Shown: one piece after another, positions 16,628 through 24,480 of the stretch | Layout of the letters: the number at the start of each line of letters is the position of its first letter | How positions within the stretch are numbered: position 1 is the stretch's first letter | DNA from: Bordetella petrii | GTDB lineage: Bacteria; Pseudomonadota; Gammaproteobacteria; Burkholderiales; Burkholderiaceae_B | Direction of reading: 5' to 3' | NCBI RefSeq assembly: GCF_017356245.1 | Contig: NZ_JAFMZZ010000001.1 | Coordinates: 62,599 to 126,598 of the forward strand | Length of the DNA: 64,000 bases | Notes under the pieces: generated by a model | The model's input: the letters and a program-made list of their open reading frames with translations, nothing else | Database searches by the model: none | What the model was told of the DNA's origin: nothing | Made by a program: the position numbers and the translations under genes

Positions 16628-17332
16628 TTAAACCGAGCGGGTGATGCCGCCGTCGATGCGGATGTTCTGCCCGGTGATATAGCCGGACTTGTCCGAGGCC
16701 AGGAAGGCGATCAGCTCGGCCACTTCGTCAGAGCGGCCGTAGCGGCCCATGGGAATGCGCTGGCGGCGGTCGTCTTTTTCGGGCAGGCTGTCGATGAAGC
16801 CGGGCAGCACGTTGTTCATGCGGACGTTGTCGGCCGCGTATTCGTCGGAAAACACCTTGGTGAAGGCGGCCAGGCCGGCGCGGAACACGCCCGACGTGGG
16901 AAACAGCGCTTCGGGTTCGAAGGTGGCGTAGGTGGAAATATTGACGATCGAGCCGCCGCGCTGCTGGCGCATGATGGGCGCCACCAGCCGCGTGATGCGC
17001 ACGACATTCAGCAAGTAGTATTCCATGCCCAATTGCCAGTCGGCGTCGGGAATGTCGAGCAGCTTGCCCTTGGGGCCGTGGCCGGCGCTGTTGACGACGG
17101 CATCGACGCGGCCCCAGCGCTGCATGGCGCTGTCGACCAGCCGGGCGATGTCGTCGGGCACCAGGTTCGAGCCCGTCACGCCCAGGCCCTGCAGTTCGCC
17201 GGCCAGCGCTTCGCCCTTGCCGGACGACGACAGGATGGCGACCCGGAAGCCGTCGGCGGCCAGCTTGCGCGCCGCGGCGGCGCCCATGCCGCTGCCGCCG
17301 GCGGTGATCAGTGCGACTTTTTCAGTGGACAT
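16628..17332 (-). CDS. SDR family protein lacking the usual YxxxK pair
   Basis: 234 residues with the classical short-chain dehydrogenase fold: nucleotide motif ITAGGSGMGAA at residues 9-19, NSAGHG near 85, and C-terminal ITGQNIRIDGGITRSV. The Ser of IVNIST is present, but where YxxxK is expected the sequence is SGVFR (TSGVFRAGLAAFTK), so both Tyr and Lys are replaced. It may bind NAD(P) without normal dehydrogenase chemistry or use other residues. Its neighbour is the N-formylglutamate amidohydrolase gene downstream. The substrate is unknown. Confidence 0.88.
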   Translation of the reverse strand: MSTEKVALITAGGSGMGAAAARKLAADGFRVAILSSSGKGEALAGELQGLGVTGSNLVPDDIARLVDSAMQRWGRVDAVVNSAGHGPKGKLLDIPDADWQLGMEYYLLNVVRITRLVAPIMRQQRGGSIVNISTYATFEPEALFPTSGVFRAGLAAFTKVFSDEYAADNVRMNNVLPGFIDSLPEKDDRRQRIPMGRYGRSDEVAELIAFLASDKSGYITGQNIRIDGGITRSV

Positions 17333-17399
17333 GTCGGATTTTCCTTTGCAATAAGACGGGGCGGCCCGGGGCGCGCCTGCCGCATCATGATAAACCCCG

Positions 17400-18311
17400 T
17401 CATGGGGCCTTGCCCGGCGCCGCCGCCTTGCGCGCGCGCGGCCGGGCAGGCTTGCCGCTGCCCGCGGTAATGCCGGCCGAGGCGGCCACGATGGCGGCCA
17501 CCGCGGCCCATTGCATCAGGGTCAGCGTCTCGCCCAGGAACAGCAGGCCGGATACGGCCGCGAACACCGGCTCCAGGCTGAGCAGGGTGCCGAATACGCG
17601 CACCGGCATGCGCGCCAGCACGGTGATTTCCAGGGCATAGGGCAGCGAGCTGGACAGGATCGCCACGCCGACCGCCAGCGGCAGCAGGCCGGGCGAGAAC
17701 AGGGCCGGCCCGGCCTGCGCCAGGCCGAACGGCAGCACGGCCAGCGCCGCCACCGACGCGGCCAGCGCGACGGTTTGCGTGCCGTGCCGCATGCCGGCGC
17801 GGCGGCCGAACACGATATACAGCGCCCAGCACAGGCCGGCGGCCAGGGCATACGCCATGCCGGCCGGGTCCAGCGTGCGCACGTCGGCGCCGTGCGGCAC
17901 CAGCAGCAGCAGGCCGGCGGCGGCCAGCGCGATCCAGGCGAAATCGGCCAGCCGGCGCGACGACAGCAGCGACACCGCCAGCGGCCCGGTGAATTCCAGC
18001 GCCACGGCGATGCCCAGCGGAATGGTGCGCAGCGACATGTAGAACAGCAGGTTCATGGCGCCCAGCGACAGCCCGTAGGCCAGCACCACGCGCCAGCCCG
18101 AGGCCGGCAGGCGGACGTGCCAGGGCCGGAAATAGGCCAGCAGCATCAGCGCCGAAAACAGCAGGCGCAGCGCCGCCGTGCCCTGCGCGCCCACCGCCGG
18201 GAACAGGCTCTTGGCCAGCGAAGCGCCGCCCTGCATGGACACCATGGCGACCATCAGCAGCAGGATGGGATAGAGGGACGGCGAGGGCGGATGGGGGGCG
18301 GGCGTGGACAT
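17400..18311 (-). CDS. EamA/RhtA-type drug/metabolite exporter
   Basis: 303 residues with ten predicted transmembrane helices in two EamA repeats (about residues 12-140 and 150-285). Signature stretches include MNLLFYMSLRTIPLGIAVALEFTGPLAVSL, typical of the RhtA threonine/homoserine exporter branch. The basic tail GKPARPRARKAAAPGK lies in the cytoplasm. The frame is open upstream, but ATG 18311 gives the normal length and a short N-terminus before helix 1. Substrates are likely amino acids or related metabolites. Confidence 0.87.
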   Translation of the reverse strand: MSTPAPHPPSPSLYPILLLMVAMVSMQGGASLAKSLFPAVGAQGTAALRLLFSALMLLAYFRPWHVRLPASGWRVVLAYGLSLGAMNLLFYMSLRTIPLGIAVALEFTGPLAVSLLSSRRLADFAWIALAAAGLLLLVPHGADVRTLDPAGMAYALAAGLCWALYIVFGRRAGMRHGTQTVALAASVAALAVLPFGLAQAGPALFSPGLLPLAVGVAILSSSLPYALEITVLARMPVRVFGTLLSLEPVFAAVSGLLFLGETLTLMQWAAVAAIVAASAGITAGSGKPARPRARKAAAPGKAP

Positions 18312-18452
18312 GCTGCGCGAGGGCCGGCCGCGGATGGCCGGCAGCCCCGCCATTCTACGGTACGGGCGCGCGCCGGCCGGCCGCCCGCGCCGGCCAATTG
18401 CGGTCCGGCGCGGGCAGGAGTAGGCTTTCGACCCTGTCACCGGTAGCCCGCC

Positions 18453-19028
18453 ATGAATGCCCTGCTTCCCACTGATTCCGACGCCGCGCCCGACCCCGTC
18501 CCGCCCACCTCGTGGGCCTTGTTCACCGGCTTTTTCTGGCTGGGCCTCAGCGCTTTCGGCGGTGCGCTGCCGCTGGCCCGCCACATGGTGGTGGAAAAGA
18601 ACCGCTGGCTGTCGCCCGAAGACTTCACCGAACTGCTGGGCCTGTGCCAGTTCCTGCCCGGCGGCAACATCATCAATATGTCGGTGGCCCTGGGCATGAA
18701 GTTCCGCGGCCCCAGGGGGGCCTTCGCGGCCATCATGGGGCTGATCGCCGCGCCCTCGCTGATCGTGATCTCGCTGGGCGTGGTGTACCAGCGCTATGCC
18801 GACGACCCGCGCATCCAGCATCTGTTCGCCGGCCTGGCGGCCGCCGCCGCCGGGCTGCTGATCTCGATGGCCGTGAAAATCGCGCGGCCGCTGCGCGGCA
18901 AGTGGGCCGCCATTGCCGTGGCGCTGGCCTGCTTCGTGTGCATCGCGCTGCTGCGCCTGCCCCTGCTGCCCACCATGCTGGTGCTGACGCCCATCAGCAT
19001 TTTCGTTACCTGGAGGCTGGCGCGATGA
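18453..19028 (+). CDS. Chromate transporter, N-terminal-type half (CHR family)
   Basis: 191 residues forming one CHR domain: the family motif LFWLGLSAFGGALPLARHMVVEKN-like segment lies at residues 25-48, with QFLPGGNIINMSVALG near 67-82. Several transmembrane helices follow. Short-chain CHR proteins occur as pairs of adjacent half-size genes that together replace the long fused ChrA. The stop overlaps the second half's start (ATGA). They export chromate or related oxyanions by proton antiport; whether this pair gives chromate resistance is not shown. Confidence 0.9.
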   Translation: MNALLPTDSDAAPDPVPPTSWALFTGFFWLGLSAFGGALPLARHMVVEKNRWLSPEDFTELLGLCQFLPGGNIINMSVALGMKFRGPRGAFAAIMGLIAAPSLIVISLGVVYQRYADDPRIQHLFAGLAAAAAGLLISMAVKIARPLRGKWAAIAVALACFVCIALLRLPLLPTMLVLTPISIFVTWRLAR

Positions 19029-19555
19029 GCGCGGTGCTGGTCTCGCTGTTCGTGATTTTCGCGCAACTGTCGCTGCTGGCTTTCGGCGGCGGCAACACCA
19101 TCCTGCCCGAAATGCAGCGGCAGGTGGTCGAAGTGCACCAATGGATGTCCGATGCGGATTTCAGCGCGCTGTTCGCGCTCAGCCAGGCCGCGCCCGGCCC
19201 CAATCTGATGGTGGTGACCCTGGTGGGCTGGCACGTGGCCGGCTGGCAGGGCGCGCTGATCACCTCGATCGCCAAGTTCGGCCCGTCGTCGCTCTTGACC
19301 GCCGTGGCCCTGGGCCTGTGGGAACGCTTCAAAGACAAGCCCTGGCGCCGCGTGGTGCAGGCCGGCATCTTCCCCATGACGGTCGGCCTGATGGCGGCCA
19401 GCGCGTCGCTGATCACCGAGGCATCCGTGCATACCTGGATGCTGGGGATCATCACCGCGCTGGTGGCCGCGGTTACCATCTTCACCCGCGTGCACCCGCT
19501 GTGGATGCTGGCGGCCGGCGCGCTGCTGGGCCTGACCGGCATCGGGCAGCCCTGA
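19025..19555 (+). CDS. Chromate transporter, C-terminal-type half (CHR family)
   Basis: 176 residues, the second CHR domain: LSLLAFGGGNTILPEMQRQVV at about residues 16-36 and ALSQAAPGPNLMVVTLVGW near 55-73 are the mirrored motifs of the family. ATG 19025 overlaps the upstream stop by 4 nt, so the two halves are made together and presumably assemble as a heterodimer with antiparallel topology. It ends 33 bp from the convergent 5'-nucleotidase gene. Confidence 0.9.
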   Translation: MSAVLVSLFVIFAQLSLLAFGGGNTILPEMQRQVVEVHQWMSDADFSALFALSQAAPGPNLMVVTLVGWHVAGWQGALITSIAKFGPSSLLTAVALGLWERFKDKPWRRVVQAGIFPMTVGLMAASASLITEASVHTWMLGIITALVAAVTIFTRVHPLWMLAAGALLGLTGIGQP

Positions 19556-19588
19556 GGCTGCCCGGCGCGGGCGGCGCGCGCCGCGCCG

Positions 19589-21499
19589 CTACTCGATATA
19601 CGACTTGGTGCTGTACAGGTCCACCGACAGGCGGTGCAGCTCGGGCAGGCCGGCGGCATTCCTGGCCTGCATGTCGATGTAAGTCTGCAGCACGTCGGCA
19701 TCCAGCACGCCGATGTCCTGCCGGCGCTCGGCGGGCACACCGGCCAGCGTTGCATAGCCGTCGCCGCCCGTGGCGTTGAAGCTCAGCACGAACAGCTTGT
19801 AGGTGCGGCCGGCATCCAGCGGCAGCCACTGGCTGGCGGCGGCGTCCCAGACTTCGGCGTTGGACACGCGGCTGCCTTGCGGCTGCAGGCTGTCCACATC
19901 GAAGCGCAGGCCGCCGGTGTAGGGGTACGGGCCGGTGGTGCCGCCCGGGCCATACACCGCCTGCAGGCCGTCTTCCAGCATGCTGCGCACTTCCGCGCCG
20001 GTCACGTCCAGGCGCCACAGCATGTTGCCGAACGGCAGCACCTCGATCACATTGGCAGCGGTCACGTTGCCCTGCAGGGGGATGCGCACGCCGCCGCCGC
20101 TTTGCAGCGTGATGTCGGCGCCGCCGTACTGCGCATTGGCCACTTCCAGGTAGGCCTGGGCCACCAGCTGCTGAATATCGCCGCCGCGCACATTGACGCT
20201 GCCTTCGGCGTTGCACGCCGCGCTGGAACGGCCGTAATCCACCGAGCCGGGGCCGCCCGGCACGCGGCGCGAGCACAGTTCCAGCGGCACCGAAGCCACC
20301 ACGCTGCGGCTGTAGGCGTCGACCTGGTCTTTGTAGGGCTGCAGCACCGCGGCCGCGCCGGCGTCGGGTTCCTGCACCAACAGGAAGCCGGTGGCCGCGA
20401 TCTCGGCGTCCATGGCCGCCTGGTCCGCCGCATTGGGCGCGGTGCCGCTCTGGGTCAGCGCGCTGCCGATCAGCACGTGCGGCGTGCCCGAGCATTGGGT
20501 GACATCGCCGTCGGCGTCGAAACTGACTTTCAATTCGCCCACCACTTGCGCGTATTCCCGCGCCTGCACCAGGCACACCTGCTTGCCGTCTTTGTCGGTC
20601 AGCAGGGTGGGGTAGGCGCCGGCCGGGGTGCCCACGCCGTACGTGGCCAGCGCGTCGGGGCCGAGCAGCGTGTGCGAGTCGCCCCCCACCACCACGTCCA
20701 CCCCGCTGAGCCCGGCAATGACCTGCTGGTCGTAGCCGTAGCCGATGTGGCTGAGCACGATGATCTTGTTCACGCCCTGGGCGCGCAGCGCGTCGATCTG
20801 CTTTTGCGCGGCTTCGGTTTCGTCCGAGAACACGGTGCCGGGGTCGGGGCTGGACGACTGCTGCGTCTTGCCCGCAATGGTCAGGCCCACCAGGCCGATG
20901 GGCTGGCCGCCGCGCTGCAGCACGACCGAAGGCCGCACCCAGCCGGGCGCGCGCGCCGGGTTCAGCGGCGATGCGTCGGCAAACGTGACGTTGGCGCTCA
21001 GCACCGGCGTCTGGCAATCGCCCGCGTGCAGGAACTCGATGAAGCGGTGCAGGCCGCTGTCGCCTTTGTCGAACTCATGATTGCCCGCCGTCATGGCGTC
21101 GAAGCACACGGTGTTCATCATGGCCGCGTCGGCCTCGCCCGGTTCGCCGGCGCGGTTGAAATACAGCGTGCCGGTCATGGCGTCGCCGGCATGCAGCTTG
21201 AGCACGTTGGCCGACTGCCCGGCCAGTTCCTTGATGGCGGCGGCAACGCGCGGAAAACCGCCCGCGTCCACGCTGACATCCGTCACGTTGCCGGCGGCGT
21301 CTTTCAGCTGCAGCGTCCTGGCCTTGCTGTCCAGGTTCGAATGGTGGTCGTTGACGTGCAGAATGGTCAGGTCCATGGGCGCGCTGGCCACCGGCGGCGG
21401 CGCATCATCATCGTCGTCGTCGCTGCCGCTGCCGCAGCCGGCCAGCAGGGCCAGCCCGCTCATCATCAATACGCAGGTGTGTTTTTTCCAGCTTGCCAT
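19589..21499 (-). CDS. Lipoprotein bifunctional 5'-nucleotidase / 2',3'-cyclic phosphodiesterase (UshA-like)
   Basis: 636 residues. Lipobox LLAGC puts the acylated Cys near residue 22, followed by an Asp-rich run. The metallophosphatase domain starts at LTILHVNDHHSN (about 44-55) and shows LHAGDAMTGT, AGNHEFDKGD (about 138-147) and VVGGDSHT; the C-terminal 5'-nucleotidase domain (about 400-620) has LQSGGGVRIPLQG and FNATGGDGY. Such periplasmic enzymes release phosphate and nucleosides from nucleotides or NAD. An array of 11-bp direct repeats lies about 48-124 bp upstream of its start and may be a phosphate-starvation control region. Confidence 0.92.
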   Translation of the reverse strand: MASWKKHTCVLMMSGLALLAGCGSGSDDDDDDAPPPVASAPMDLTILHVNDHHSNLDSKARTLQLKDAAGNVTDVSVDAGGFPRVAAAIKELAGQSANVLKLHAGDAMTGTLYFNRAGEPGEADAAMMNTVCFDAMTAGNHEFDKGDSGLHRFIEFLHAGDCQTPVLSANVTFADASPLNPARAPGWVRPSVVLQRGGQPIGLVGLTIAGKTQQSSSPDPGTVFSDETEAAQKQIDALRAQGVNKIIVLSHIGYGYDQQVIAGLSGVDVVVGGDSHTLLGPDALATYGVGTPAGAYPTLLTDKDGKQVCLVQAREYAQVVGELKVSFDADGDVTQCSGTPHVLIGSALTQSGTAPNAADQAAMDAEIAATGFLLVQEPDAGAAAVLQPYKDQVDAYSRSVVASVPLELCSRRVPGGPGSVDYGRSSAACNAEGSVNVRGGDIQQLVAQAYLEVANAQYGGADITLQSGGGVRIPLQGNVTAANVIEVLPFGNMLWRLDVTGAEVRSMLEDGLQAVYGPGGTTGPYPYTGGLRFDVDSLQPQGSRVSNAEVWDAAASQWLPLDAGRTYKLFVLSFNATGGDGYATLAGVPAERRQDIGVLDADVLQTYIDMQARNAAGLPELHRLSVDLYSTKSYIE

Positions 21500-21546
21500 G
21501 GCGCCGCGTGCCTTCGGGTTTCGGAACCCGAATGATTGAAGAGGCA

Positions 21547-21623
21547 GATGACGGCGCGATGAATGCGCGATGAACGCATGATGAATGCGTAATCAGCGCG
21601 TCATGGACGCGCAATGAAGCGCA
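21547..21623. promoter_or_regulatory. Seven 11-bp direct repeats upstream of the 5'-nucleotidase (Pho-box-like)
   Basis: Units GATGACGGCGC, GATGAATGCGC, GATGAACGCAT, GATGAATGCGT, AATCAGCGCGT, CATGGACGCGC and AATGAAGCGCA follow each other without gaps at exactly 11-bp intervals. On the gene's own strand this reads as repeated TTCATnnnnnn or GTCATnnnnnn. PhoB binds pairs of 11-bp TGTCAT-type direct repeats, and the downstream gene is a phosphate-scavenging enzyme, so PhoB binding is a reasonable inference. The GC-rich spacer differs from the AT-rich E. coli consensus. Confidence 0.5.
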
Positions 21624-21686
21624 TGGCGGCCACGGCCACGCGCTGCCGCGTGGCGCGGCGCCGGCCGGGAATGCGGCTTAAGGGGC

Positions 21687-22820
21687 TCAGCCGGCCGCGG
21701 CCAGCCGCCACAGCGAGGTGGTTTCAGCGGCGCGCGCGGCGTGCAGCGGGTCGTCGGGGTCGGAGGCGCGGGGGTGCGCGGGGCGCGTGTCCAGGCGGCC
21801 CGCCACGCGCAGGCCGGCATCGGCAATCCATGCCTGCAGTTCATCCGGGGCGCGCAGGCCCAGGTGCTCGGCCAGGTCGGACATGATCAGCCAGCCTTCG
21901 CCCTGCGGCGCCAGGTGCGCCGCCAGGCCTTGCAGGAAGCCGCGCAGCATGCGGCTGTCGGGATCGTAGATGGCGTACTCGACCGGCGCGCCGGGCCGGG
22001 CGGGCAGCCAGGGCGGGTTGCACACCACCAGGCCGGCGCGGCCATCGGGAAACAGGTCGGCCTGCGCGAGTTCGACCTGCTTGTGCAGGCCCAGGCGGGC
22101 CAGGTTTTCGCGCGCGCAGGCCAGGGCGCGCGGATCCTGGTCGGTGGCCACCACCCGCCGCACGCCGCGCCGCGCCAGCACGGCCGCCAGCACGCCGGTG
22201 CCGGTGCCGATGTCGTACGCCAGGGCGGGGGGCTGCCCGCCCGGCAGCGGCGCGCGCGCCACCAGGTCGATGTATTCGCCGCGCACCGGCGAGAACACGC
22301 CGTAGTGGGGGTGGATGCGGTCGTCCAGGGCGGCGATGGGCACGCCTTTCTTGCGCCATTCGTGCGCGCCGATCACGCCCTGCAGTTCGCGCAGCGACGC
22401 CAGGTACGGGCCGGGCGCCGGGCCATAGGCTTCCAGGCAGGCCTGCCGGGCATCGGGGGCGCGGCGCAGGGCAATACCGTGGTCGGCGTCGAAGGGCAGC
22501 AACAGGCTGCCCAGCAGGCGCGCGCGCTGCGACTGCGCCTGCCGGTGCCGGTTGAAGGCATCCAGCGCGCTGGCCGCGGGCTTGCGGGGCTTCTTGTCGA
22601 TACGCCGCGCCAGCGCCTGCAGCAACTGCCGCGCATTGTGAAAGTCGCCGCGCCACAGCAGGTGCGTGCCTTCGCAGATCAGCCGGTACGCCGCATCCGC
22701 CGGCATCCGGTCGTCGGCCGCCTGGATGCGGGCGGGCGGCGGCGCGGCCGATTCCGAGCGCCACAGGGCGCTGAAGGCCTGGCCGGATTCGGTCCAGTGG
22801 ACAGTGGGCAACGTGGGCAT
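21687..22820 (-). CDS. Class I SAM-dependent methyltransferase (NPPW type)
   Basis: 377 residues. An N-terminal accessory region (about 1-190) precedes a Rossmann methyltransferase domain: motif I YDIGTGTGVLAAVLARRG near 202-219, acidic VVATDQDPRAL, and VVCNPPWLPAR near 268-278. NPPW is the N-methylating catalytic motif of the HemK/PrmC, RlmG and RsmC groups, which modify glutamine or guanine/adenine exocyclic nitrogens. The N-terminal extension resembles rRNA methyltransferases of that type, but the target is not identifiable here. The stop codon lies near the 5'-nucleotidase promoter region; the gene is monocistronic. Confidence 0.85.
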   Translation of the reverse strand: MPTLPTVHWTESGQAFSALWRSESAAPPPARIQAADDRMPADAAYRLICEGTHLLWRGDFHNARQLLQALARRIDKKPRKPAASALDAFNRHRQAQSQRARLLGSLLLPFDADHGIALRRAPDARQACLEAYGPAPGPYLASLRELQGVIGAHEWRKKGVPIAALDDRIHPHYGVFSPVRGEYIDLVARAPLPGGQPPALAYDIGTGTGVLAAVLARRGVRRVVATDQDPRALACARENLARLGLHKQVELAQADLFPDGRAGLVVCNPPWLPARPGAPVEYAIYDPDSRMLRGFLQGLAAHLAPQGEGWLIMSDLAEHLGLRAPDELQAWIADAGLRVAGRLDTRPAHPRASDPDDPLHAARAAETTSLWRLAAAG

Positions 22821-22900
22821 GCAGTGAAGGGGGGGCGAAGCTGAATAGAGTGGAATGTAGCAGCTTCTTTGGACGGGGCAGGGGTGGTTGTTCTTGCGGC

Positions 22901-23009
22901 GCCGCCGCGGTGTGGCATGGCTGCCTTGGCTTCACGAAGCCGTCCGGGCGCCCCGCGCGCCCGGGTCCGGCTCCGAGGCGCCGCGGCAGCCATGCCACAC
23001 CACGGCGGC
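22901..23009 (+). repeat. 109-bp nested-hairpin repeat, copy A
   Basis: Arms of 25 bp (22901-22925 and 22985-23009) are inverted with one mismatch; the 59-bp core (22926-22984) itself folds through CCGGGCG/CGCCCGG. Copy B at 24652-24760 has the same 109-bp length on the opposite strand with 56 of 59 identical core bases. The arms differ strongly in sequence between copies yet remain paired in each. It is the main content of the gene-free stretch 22821-23169. Confidence 0.75.
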
Positions 23010-23169
23010 TCGCGCCAACGATCATTCGCCGCATCGCTGGGGCGAGCTGGGTTCTTGCGTTCTTGGGGGGCTGCGTCTGAGAAGAAAAAAATCGTGTGGG
23101 GCCGGCTGGTCCCGGGCGCCCCGCGCGCCCGCGACAGCCATTCGGGGTTGCCAGGTTGCCGGGTGGTGT

Positions 23170-23243
23170 CAGGTGTCAGGCTCCCGCAGGGTGCCTGACA
23201 CCGTACGAGTGAGATAGCCGTGGCACACAACGGTGTCTGGCAC
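23170..23243. repeat. Dispersed palindrome pair; right arm broken by the IS110 element
   Basis: The left arm 23170-23202 (GGTGTCAGGCTCCCGCAGGG...CCTGACACC) matches the family seen at 3637 and 58063. After a 29-bp spacer the right arm begins GGTGTCTGGCAC (23232-23243) and then stops at the IS junction; its other half, TCGGAGCCAGACACCTG, resumes at 24464. The element thus once had the same two-arm layout as the other copies. Confidence 0.75.
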
Positions 23244-23260
23244 CTTGTATCTTGGCACTT

Positions 23261-23430
23261 GTGGTGATTAGCTATCACCACAGCGGTTCCGGTGAGCTTG
23301 TTCTGGCACCGAAAGCGTGGACTTTGCTCCGCAGATGAAGCCCCGGAACCGCCCCCTGTAAGCCAGCTGAACACTGAACGGTAGCCTAGGGCCAGGACCC
23401 TGCATGTACAAGGTAAGTGGGCACAGTGGG
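23261..23430 (+). ncRNA. Predicted bridge RNA of the IS110 element
   Basis: Noncoding region between the left end and the transposase. Order: 5' hairpin GTGGTGAT/ATCACCAC (23261-23281); target loop closed by GCGGTTCCGG (23283-23292) and CCGGAACCGC (23343-23352); donor loop closed by CACTG (23372-23376) and CAGTG (23424-23428). In the target loop TCTGGCACC (23302-23310) equals the left flank and core C at 23236-23244, and GCTCCGCAG (23326-23334) is complementary to CTGCGGAGC, matching the right flank except one base. In the donor loop ACGGTA (23378-23383) equals the right IS end at 24455-24460, and TACAAG (23407-23412) is complementary to CTTGTA at the left IS end. This is the guide layout known for IS621. 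Confidence 0.75.
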
Positions 23431-23462
23431 TTGAGGGGATTCTTTTTGAGGAGCCCAAGTCT

Positions 23463-24446
23463 ATGTTTTTTCTAGGAATTGACGTCTCCAAGGCGAAGCT
23501 CAATTGTGCCTTGCTGAGCGCCGAAGGCGACAAGCGCAAGACCAAAGTGGTGCCCAACACGGCCGCGGGCATCCAGGCCTTGGTGGGCTGGTGCGCCAAG
23601 CAAGGCGCTACACCGGAGCAATTGCACGCCGTGCTTGAGCCGACCGGCCCCTACCATGAGCAGGCCGGCACGGCATTGCACGACGCAGGAACCACGGTTT
23701 CGATGATCAATCCGGCACAGGCACGCGACTTTGCCCGCGCCTTGGCGGTGCGCTCGAAAACCGATGAGATCGACAGCTACATGCTGGCCCGCTACGGCCA
23801 GGTAGTGCGCCCACCGGCTTGGCAGCCCGCGCCGCTGCATGCGCGGCAATTGCGTGCACTGCTGGCCCGGCGTGAAGCCTTGGCCAAAGACCTGCAACGC
23901 GAGCTCAACCGCCAGGAGAAAAGCGAGTTTGGCCGCTCTCCGGAGCTGGTGGCCGGTTCGATCGCCAAGACCGTGGCGTTCCTGCGTGAAGAGATCAAGC
24001 GCCTGGAGCGCGCCATTGACGACCACATCGATCGCCACCCCGACCTGAAGGGAGACCGGGAGCTATTGAGCAGTATCCCGGCCGTTGGCCCGCAGACCGG
24101 CAATGCCATTCTGTCGATCATGCATAACCGGCGCATCGACTCACCGCAGGCGCTGGCCGCTTATCTAGGCGTTGTACCGGTGCAGCGCCAATCGGGCAGC
24201 AGCCTGAATGGCCGGCCTCGTCTATCCAAGACCGGCCCGGCGCGAGTACGGGCCACGCTCTACATGGCAGCGGTCGTCGCGGTACGGCACAACCCGCATA
24301 TACAGGCGCTTTACGCTCGCTTGCTCAACGCGGGTAAAAGCAAAATGGCCGCGCTGGGCGCGGCCATGCGAAAGCTCGCTCACTTATGCTTCGGCGTACT
24401 CAAGAGCCGCACTCCATATCGCTCTGATTACGCCTTAAGCCCTTGA
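23463..24446 (+). CDS. IS110-family transposase (DEDD recombinase)
   Basis: 327 residues. The N-terminal RuvC-like DEDD domain has GIDVSK (Asp near 7), VLEPTGPY (Glu near 59) and KTDEIDSYMLARY (two Asp near 100-103). A middle coiled region (residues about 130-195) is followed by the C-terminal Tnp domain with SIPAVGPQTG, LAAYLGVVP and QSGSSLNGRPRLSK, which holds the catalytic serine. The open frame is full length with no disruption, so the element may still be active. The recombinase uses a bridge RNA to pair donor and target. Codon use is less GC-biased than in the neighbours. Confidence 0.95.
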   Translation: MFFLGIDVSKAKLNCALLSAEGDKRKTKVVPNTAAGIQALVGWCAKQGATPEQLHAVLEPTGPYHEQAGTALHDAGTTVSMINPAQARDFARALAVRSKTDEIDSYMLARYGQVVRPPAWQPAPLHARQLRALLARREALAKDLQRELNRQEKSEFGRSPELVAGSIAKTVAFLREEIKRLERAIDDHIDRHPDLKGDRELLSSIPAVGPQTGNAILSIMHNRRIDSPQALAAYLGVVPVQRQSGSSLNGRPRLSKTGPARVRATLYMAAVVAVRHNPHIQALYARLLNAGKSKMAALGAAMRKLAHLCFGVLKSRTPYRSDYALSP

Positions 24447-24463
24447 CCGCCAAGACGGTATCT

Positions 24464-24480
24464 TCGGAGCCAGACACCTG
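24464..24480. repeat. Right remnant of the IS-interrupted palindrome
   Basis: TCGGAGCCAGACACCTG follows the right CT core directly and pairs with GGTGTCTGGC at 23232-23241. It completes the arm that the IS110 insertion split. Confidence 0.75.

Larger units (their letters stand above)
23244..24463 (+). mobile_element. IS110-family insertion sequence (IS621/IS1663-like)
   Basis: The element has no terminal inverted repeats and one transposase gene near its right end, as in IS110 proper. A CT dinucleotide is shared by both junctions (23244-23245 and 24462-24463); removing one copy plus the element restores a palindrome reading TCTGGCAC-CT-TCGGAGCC. Total length is about 1.22 kb including both cores. 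The joined ends of an excised circle would read ACGGTATCTTGTAT. The resemblance to IS621 and to Bordetella IS1663 is from memory and not from a search. Confidence 0.85.

Noticed and set aside
16628..17332. SDR gene as a pseudogene because YxxxK is missing
   Set aside because: The frame is intact with normal length and conserved N- and C-terminal motifs, so substitution is more likely than decay.
19482..21017. Long open frame (about 511 codons) antisense-frame to the 5'-nucleotidase
   Set aside because: It reads as Arg/Ala/Gly-rich sequence without motifs and overlaps a gene with clear catalytic motifs; long shadow frames are expected at this GC content.
21547..21623. 11-bp repeats as a plasmid-type iteron origin
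   Set aside because: No rep gene, DnaA box or AT-rich unwinding region nearby; the location just upstream of a phosphate-scavenging gene favours a regulatory role.
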